Source: an uncultured Flavobacteriales bacterium (GTDB lineage: Bacteria; Bacteroidota; Bacteroidia; Flavobacteriales_D; Crocinitomicaceae). From it: a DNA stretch of 19,945 bases. The notes below the pieces were generated by a model that did no database searches, was not told where the DNA came from, and saw nothing but the letters and a program-made list of their open reading frames with translations. The translations under genes were made by a program, and so were the position numbers. Positions 16,268 through 19,945 of the stretch are shown here, in pieces (positions within the stretch are counted from its first letter, which is position 1; each line of letters starts with the position of its first letter). The stretch is from positions 1-19,945 of the forward strand of contig CAIRMS010000373.1 in the NCBI GenBank assembly GCA_903879765.1, read 5' to 3'.

Positions 16268-17620
16268 GTGCGTTTCGAACTAACCAAGGATTTTATTCAA
16301 TTGCTGCGAACAAAAATCGCAGAGCAAGATTTATCTTGGATTCACGAAAACGTACTTGAACTTCACCACGCTGAGGTAGCCGAGATCATCGATACGCTTA
16401 CCAATGATGAGGCGAGGTACATCTATTTCTTAGTGGATGAGGAAACGCAGGCCGACATCCTCATGGAGTTGGACGAAGAAATTCGCGATCGATTCCTTGC
16501 GTCTTTATCCTCCAAAGAAATTGCAGACCAGCTCGAAAACTTAGATTCCGATGATGCCGCAGATATCCTCGGTGATTTAACGGAAGAAAAGATTCGCGAA
16601 GTCATCTCTCAAATGGAGGATGATGAAGCTGCCGAAGACATCGTTGACCTTTTAAATTACGACGACGATACAGCGGGTGGACTCATGCAAAAAGAGTTCT
16701 TTCAAGCACATGTTTCTTGGCCAGTGAATCGTGCCATTATTGAGTTGCGTAAACAAGCTGAAGACGTTGAAAAAGTGTACAATATTTTCGTGGTAGATGA
16801 GCAGGATCGCCTTTTAGGTGTCTTGTCTTTGAAACGCTTGTTATTTGCCAACGCCAAAACAAAAATCGCGGACATTTATCAGTCGAAGAAAATTATTTCT
16901 GTCAAAGCAAGTGATTCAGCTGAAGTTGTCGCTATGGTGATGGAAAAATATGACTTAGTTTCTGTTCCAGTTGTGGATTATCAAAACAAACTTGTTGGAC
17001 GCATTACCTTAGATGACGTTGTCGATTACATCAAAGAGGAAGCGGATAAAGATTTCCAGATGGCAACGGGTATCACAGACAGTGTGGATTCAAATGCAAG
17101 CACTTGGCGCATAAGTCGCTCTAGATTGCCTTGGTTGGTCATTGCCATGGTTGGTGGGACTATTGGAGCAAAAGTCATTTCAAATTTCGAAGGAAGCATC
17201 ACAAAAATTCCTGCAATGGCCTTTTTCATTCCTTTAATTACTGCGATGGGAGGAAATGTGGGTGTGCAATCATCTGCAATTGTTGTTCAATCATTAGCGC
17301 GTGGTGATAAAGACTTAGGAAGAATTCTACCAAAATTATGGAGAGAAGCAAAAGTTGGCTTACTCAACGGACTGTTTTTAGCAACCTTGATTTTTGGCGT
17401 AGCATCCGTTTTTGAAAACTCAGAATTGGGGATTGTTGTTAGTATCTCTTTGTTCACTGTCATCTTATTTGCAGCTATTTTCGGAACATTATTCCCGTTA
17501 GTCTTAAATCGTTACAAGGTAGATCCAGCCTTAGCAATTGGTCCATTCGTGACTACATTAAATGATATCATTGGATTATTTATTTACTTCTCCATAGGAC
17601 TTCTGATCTATGGTTCTTGA
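16268..17620 (+). CDS. mgtE: Magnesium transporter MgtE
   Basis: A 450-residue inner-membrane Mg2+ channel/transporter. The GTG start at 16268 gives MRFELTKDF, the usual MgtE N-terminus. The longer frame from TTG 16241 would begin upstream of the promoter box. Order: superhelical MgtE N domain (about 10-125, with repeated DADIL/EEIRD-like acidic helices), two CBS domains (about 128-190 and 195-250) that sense Mg2+, a plug helix, then five membrane helices (about 275-450). Family signatures in the membrane part are PLITAMGGNVGVQSSAI (from P322) and TTLNDIIGLFIYF with D433, the conserved pore aspartate. Acidic residues are abundant in the cytosolic part, consistent with Mg2+ gating. Its last codons overlap the -33 element of the tRNA promoter. 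Confidence 0.95.
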   Translation: MRFELTKDFIQLLRTKIAEQDLSWIHENVLELHHAEVAEIIDTLTNDEARYIYFLVDEETQADILMELDEEIRDRFLASLSSKEIADQLENLDSDDAADILGDLTEEKIREVISQMEDDEAAEDIVDLLNYDDDTAGGLMQKEFFQAHVSWPVNRAIIELRKQAEDVEKVYNIFVVDEQDRLLGVLSLKRLLFANAKTKIADIYQSKKIISVKASDSAEVVAMVMEKYDLVSVPVVDYQNKLVGRITLDDVVDYIKEEADKDFQMATGITDSVDSNASTWRISRSRLPWLVIAMVGGTIGAKVISNFEGSITKIPAMAFFIPLITAMGGNVGVQSSAIVVQSLARGDKDLGRILPKLWREAKVGLLNGLFLATLIFGVASVFENSELGIVVSISLFTVILFAAIFGTLFPLVLNRYKVDPALAIGPFVTTLNDIIGLFIYFSIGLLIYGS

Positions 17621-17646
17621 GTAATCAGAACTTTTCATTACTTTTG
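17617..17646 (+). promoter_or_regulatory. tRNA-Ser promoter
   Basis: TTG (17617-17619), 19 bp, then TACTTTTG (17639-17646) is a full match to the Bacteroidota TTG-N17-23-TAnnTTTG promoter. It sits 17 nt upstream of the mature tRNA 5' end. The TTG lies within the last codons of mgtE. Confidence 0.75.
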
Positions 17647-17663
17647 CACTCCATAAAATACCT

Positions 17664-17754
17664 GGAGAGGTGTCCGAGTGGTTGAAGGAGCACGCCTGGA
17701 AAGTGTGTATAGGTCTAAAGCTTATCGCGGGTTCGAATCCCGCTCTCTCCGCCA
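17664..17754 (+). tRNA. tRNA-Ser (anticodon GGA)
   Basis: Class II tRNA with CCA encoded at 17752-17754. The acceptor stem pairs 17664-17670 with 17744-17750 (one G-U pair), with discriminator G at 17751. The anticodon stem is CACGC/GTGTG with loop CTGGAAA, placing GGA at 17698-17700. It reads UCC and UCU. The long variable arm (17709-17725, stem ATAGG/CTTAT) and the T arm (GCGGG-TTCGAAT-CCCGC, 17727-17743) are typical of serine tRNAs. Confidence 0.97.
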
Positions 17755-17880
17755 AAGAATCAAAAAGCTAGCCTTTAGGCTGGCTTTTTTTGTTTACACG
17801 CGCTTCAAAAGCTTGCTTTTGTTCGCGACGTGAAACAAAAAAAGCCAAAGATGCTCAGCAGCTTAGCTTTTAGATTCTTT
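17754..17880. repeat. Imperfect 127-bp palindrome (inverted duplication of the tRNA terminator region)
   Basis: The left arm 17754-17800 and the reverse complement of the right arm 17829-17880 align end to end. Both begin AAAGAATC, continue AAAAGCTA (right arm after one mismatch), and finish with GGCTTTTTTTGTTT followed by ACACG or CACG. Only the central part of the arms, the terminator stem-loop, has diverged. The arms are joined by a further small palindrome, CAAAAGC-TT-GCTTTTG (17806-17821), so the whole segment can fold as one long cruciform. Each arm carries a T-rich tract in its own direction. No coding capacity or transposase is associated. Its origin is unknown. Confidence 0.8.
17762..17791 (+). 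terminator. Intrinsic terminator of tRNA-Ser
   Basis: The stem arms at 17762-17773 and 17778-17789 (one G-U pair) enclose the loop TTTA and run into seven T residues (17785-17791). It starts 8 nt after the CCA end. Confidence 0.88.
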
Positions 17881-17902
17881 GAAGCAACTCCTAACAGGGA
17901 AC

Positions 17903-18016
17903 ACGAGCGATAGCGAGTAATCCTGGTTTAATTAGTTAATGTGCTAATGTTTCAATGTGCTAATTTGCTAATGTGCTAATTCACTCGTAAGATTACTGGA
18001 TGAGCTAAGCGAATCC
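17903..18016 (+). repeat. Degenerate direct-repeat pair of a GAGCGA-type module
   Basis: Positions 17903-17923 and 18000-18016 read as degenerate copies. Both have an A(C/T)GAGC start, an AGCGA centre and an AATCC end, with the second copy 4 bases shorter. They flank the first octamer repeat block. Short fragments of the same words in reverse (GATTACT at 17991, TTACTCG at 18045) occur between and after them. The match is visible but short, so common descent is uncertain. Confidence 0.4.
17930..17985 (+). repeat. Octamer tandem repeat block 1 (7 units, consensus AATGTGCT)
   Basis: Seven consecutive 8-bp units all begin AAT. Three are exactly AATGTGCT, and these alternate with diverged units, giving a 16-bp higher-order period. 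The unit length is not a multiple of three and the repeat contains TAA, so it stops every plus-strand frame. It is non-coding. Confidence 0.85.
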
Positions 18017-18062
18017 ACGTATGAAATCATTGTTACGATGTATTTACTCGAGTTTTTGAAAG

Positions 18063-18134
18063 AATGAGCTAATGTGCTAATGAACCAATGTGACAATGTG
18101 CTAATGAACTAATGTGCTAATTTTTCAATTTACT
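18063..18134 (+). repeat. Octamer tandem repeat block 2 (9 units, consensus AATGTGCT)
   Basis: Nine consecutive 8-bp units all begin AAT, and three are exactly AATGTGCT. Units 2-4 and 5-7 form a 24-bp higher-order repeat with three differences. Block 1 ends 77 bp upstream and is out of 8-bp phase with this block. The last two units are strongly diverged. Confidence 0.85.
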
Positions 18135-18283
18135 GTGAAAAATCGCTTGATGAATAAAGTGAAACTTGTTTAAACTAAATCGATAAAAAAAATCAGTGTC
18201 AACAATTATCCCATTATTAATAAATTCCCCTATTTTGTTAATATCAATCAAACTTAGAGTGAAAGGTTCTTAAACGCATTCAT
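18135..18283. other. AT-rich spacer upstream of mreC, no recognised feature
   Basis: With the repeats before it, this completes a gene-free gap of about 540 bp between tRNA-Ser and mreC. I see no ORF, hairpin with T-run or RNA motif here. It probably holds upstream sequence of the mreC promoter. Confidence 0.5.
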
Positions 18284-18291
18284 TACCTTTG
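18284..18291 (+). promoter_or_regulatory. mreC operon promoter -7 box
   Basis: TACCTTTG is a perfect TAnnTTTG match ending 5 nt before the mreC ATG at 18297. This implies a leaderless or near-leaderless transcript for the cell-shape operon. No TTG is present at a standard -33 distance. Confidence 0.6.
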
Positions 18292-18296
18292 CTTTT

Positions 18297-19148
18297 ATGC
18301 GCAACTTAATTGCCTTTTTACGTCGATTTCAAATCTTTTTAATCTTTGCTTTATTGCAAGTGATTTCGCTTGTGATTTATGTGCAGTTTTTGAGCTTTCC
18401 TAGAAGTCAATATTTAACTACCGCATCGAATGTTACGGCAAAAGTTCTTACGTGGGAAAACGATGTGACCAAGCATTTTGATTTAAGTAAAAACAATTAC
18501 GCCTTGCAGCATGAAAACATTCGTTTACGCGAGCGTCTTCCAGAGTTTATGTATACTTTGAGTGCGGGAAAAGTTAAAGTAGAGGACACTGTTTTCCAGC
18601 AACAATACACCTATATTCCAGGTACCGTGATTAACTCAACCGTAACGAGGAGAAATAACTATTTCACACTCAACATTGGAACGAAGCAAGGTGTGCAGCC
18701 AAATATGGGCGTGTTTTCAGATAAAGGAGTGGTGGGAATCGTTCACAATGTCAGCGAACATTATTGTGTGGTAAAATCTGTTTTAACGAAAGACATTAAC
18801 ATCGATGTCGTTATTGAACCTATTCACCTTTCAGGTATTTTGAAATGGGACGGACACGATCCGAGACGTGGTTCCATTGATGGAATTTCCAATGACCTAC
18901 GAATTAAAAAATGGTCGCGTGTTGTAACACGTGGTGGTTCAGGTATCTTCCCGAAAGGAATTCCAGTTGGGAAAGTGGAACGAATTGAATCCATCGAAGG
19001 AGAGCCACTTTGGAATGTTGTTGTTCGCTATTCTGAAGATTACCGAACATTGCAACGTGTTTACGTCGTTAAAAACTTGATGATTGAGGAACAGCATGAA
19101 CTAGAGGGTCAAATTCCACCGGATGAAGAAGAAGATTTACTGAGATGA
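18297..19148 (+). CDS. mreC: Rod shape-determining protein MreC
   Basis: A 283-residue inner-membrane protein of the elongasome. It links MreB filaments to periplasmic cell-wall synthases such as PBP2. One N-terminal membrane helix (about 10-32, FLRRFQIFLIFALLQV onward) is followed by a short helical linker (to about 85) and the double beta-barrel MreC domain. That domain shows IPGTVINSTV, LNIGTKQGVQPNMGVFS and GIVHNVSEHYCVVKSVL. The signature GSGIFPKGIPVGKVERI lies near its end. The C-terminus is an acidic tail (PPDEEEDLL). The ATG at 18297 gives the usual MRNLI start. Its stop overlaps the mreD start (ATGA at 19145-19148), indicating translational coupling. Confidence 0.96.
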   Translation: MRNLIAFLRRFQIFLIFALLQVISLVIYVQFLSFPRSQYLTTASNVTAKVLTWENDVTKHFDLSKNNYALQHENIRLRERLPEFMYTLSAGKVKVEDTVFQQQYTYIPGTVINSTVTRRNNYFTLNIGTKQGVQPNMGVFSDKGVVGIVHNVSEHYCVVKSVLTKDINIDVVIEPIHLSGILKWDGHDPRRGSIDGISNDLRIKKWSRVVTRGGSGIFPKGIPVGKVERIESIEGEPLWNVVVRYSEDYRTLQRVYVVKNLMIEEQHELEGQIPPDEEEDLLR

Positions 19149-19660
19149 ATAACCTAAGCAAAAATATCATTCGATTCTTTGTGTTTGTGGTATTGCAAAC
19201 CTTAATTTTCAATCAATTGGAAATTGGTTACGGTTTCCACCTCATGATTCATCCACTCTTTATCATGTTACTACCTTTTGAATTGGGCGTAATTTCTTTG
19301 ATGGGCTTGGCATTTTTGATGGGAATTGTTATTGATATTTTTTCAAATACATATGGACTTCACGCTTCTTCTTTAGTCATGATGGCGTATTTCCGCCCGA
19401 TTGTTTTCAAGTTTTATGGTCCGCGTGAAGGTTATGACCCATTAAAAGAGCCGAATGTGTTCGACATGGGGAATCGGTGGTTCACTTTTGTCTTTGGGAT
19501 ACTTTTGCTCACGCATCATTTTTGGTTTTTCTTAATTGAGAGCTTTGAGTTGAATCAACTGTTTTTTGTGCTTCAAAAAACACTCTTTAGTACTGTTCCT
19601 TCCTTTTTGATCTGTTTATTATTACAAAGCTTCTTGATTAAAAAATCCAAGACAAAATGA
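19145..19660 (+). CDS. mreD: Rod shape-determining protein MreD
   Basis: A small 171-residue polytopic membrane protein, with about five hydrophobic segments (around 8-25, 32-52, 55-75, 110-130 and 140-165). The position between mreC and a PBP2 gene fixes the identity more firmly than the sequence, because MreD diverges quickly. FVVLQTLIFNQLEIGYGFH at the N-terminus and MGIVIDIFSNTYGLHASS in the middle fit Bacteroidota MreD. It forms part of the elongation complex with MreC, RodA and PBP2. It overlaps both neighbours by 4 bp. Confidence 0.92.
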   Translation: MNNLSKNIIRFFVFVVLQTLIFNQLEIGYGFHLMIHPLFIMLLPFELGVISLMGLAFLMGIVIDIFSNTYGLHASSLVMMAYFRPIVFKFYGPREGYDPLKEPNVFDMGNRWFTFVFGILLLTHHFWFFLIESFELNQLFFVLQKTLFSTVPSFLICLLLQSFLIKKSKTK

Positions 19661-19945
19661 ATTTCGACATCAGGCGTTACGTTATCCTATCTTTCATCAT
19701 TTTGGTGGGATTCCTGTACACGTTTCGTTTGTTCTACATGCAAGTTGTTGATGATACCTGGACACTTCGCGCACATGAAGTAGCAGAGAAACGTATTGAA
19801 ATTACGCCGCCAAGAGGGGTTGTATTTGATCGAAATGGGATGAAAATCGTATCGAATCGCACCTATTTCAACTTGATGATGGTCGAAGATGAAATTAAGA
19901 ATCTTGACACAGCTGCTTTTGCTAAACTCATTGGTTGGACGGTTA
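19657..19945 (+). CDS. mrdA: Penicillin-binding protein 2 (peptidoglycan D,D-transpeptidase), 3'-truncated by window edge
   Basis: It starts at the ATG in the ATGA overlap with mreD, and 96 codons are visible. A short cytoplasmic tail (MNFDIRRYV) and one membrane anchor (about 9-30, ILSFIILVGFLYTFRLFYM) lead into the class B PBP dimerisation domain. The family motif is ITPPRGVVFDRNGMKIVSN. The transpeptidase domain lies beyond the window, so catalytic residues cannot be checked. PBP2 crosslinks new lateral-wall peptidoglycan. The order mreC-mreD-mrdA predicts rodA next. Confidence 0.95.
   Translation, partial: MNFDIRRYVILSFIILVGFLYTFRLFYMQVVDDTWTLRAHEVAEKRIEITPPRGVVFDRNGMKIVSNRTYFNLMMVEDEIKNLDTAAFAKLIGWTV

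Noticed and set aside
17734..18016. Integration (att) site at the tRNA-Ser 3' end
   Set aside because: The only shared word downstream is CGAATCC (17734-17740 and 18010-18016). Seven bases is within chance, and there is no integrase or island cargo between the copies.
17930..18134. CRISPR array
   Set aside because: Units are 8 bp, contiguous and without spacers, and no cas gene lies nearby.

Overview
The window reads as chromosomal DNA of a member of the Bacteroidota, most likely Flavobacteriales and perhaps a Fluviicola/Crocinitomicaceae-type organism. The base composition is AT-rich. Genes lack Shine-Dalgarno sequences, and several are preceded by the Bacteroidota -7 promoter box TAnnTTTG. 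The window also encodes a secreted M43 protease with a type IX secretion (T9SS) sorting domain and a TonB-dependent receptor with an N-terminal carboxypeptidase-regulatory-like domain. The genus is an inference.

Layout. (1) Positions 1-1353: the 3' part of a GT9/heptosyltransferase-like gene, converging with a hotdog acyl-CoA thioesterase; the two stop codons overlap. (2) 1491-5489: a secreted pappalysin-type metalloprotease converging with uvrC. The protease's intrinsic terminator lies inside the last codons of uvrC. (3) 5546-7009: nadC converging with an Sfp-type phosphopantetheinyl transferase. (4) 7102-15108: a two-gene unit for the cell envelope, a 1271-residue TonB-dependent receptor followed 21 bp later by a 1389-residue exported protein. 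(5) 15172-17620: an exported Mn-type superoxide dismutase with an unusual C-terminal helical His/Cys-rich extension, then the Mg2+ channel/transporter MgtE. (6) 17664-18283: tRNA-Ser(GGA), its terminator and a gene-free repeat island of about 540 bp. The island holds a ~127-bp imperfect palindrome and two blocks of an octamer tandem repeat. (7) 18297 to the end: the cell-shape cluster mreC-mreD-mrdA (PBP2), joined by 4-bp ATGA overlaps and cut by the window edge.

How they work together. mreC/mreD/PBP2 form part of the elongasome. The TonB receptor and its partner are probably an outer-membrane uptake or surface module; the partner is not SusD-like. The protease is a T9SS cargo. The SOD is exported. 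uvrC, nadC, the transferase and the thioesterase are housekeeping or metabolic genes. I see no phage, transposase, CRISPR array or defence island. The least ordinary items are the repeat island after tRNA-Ser, the SOD fusion, the receptor/giant-protein pair, and promoter spacing that implies leaderless or near-leaderless transcripts.
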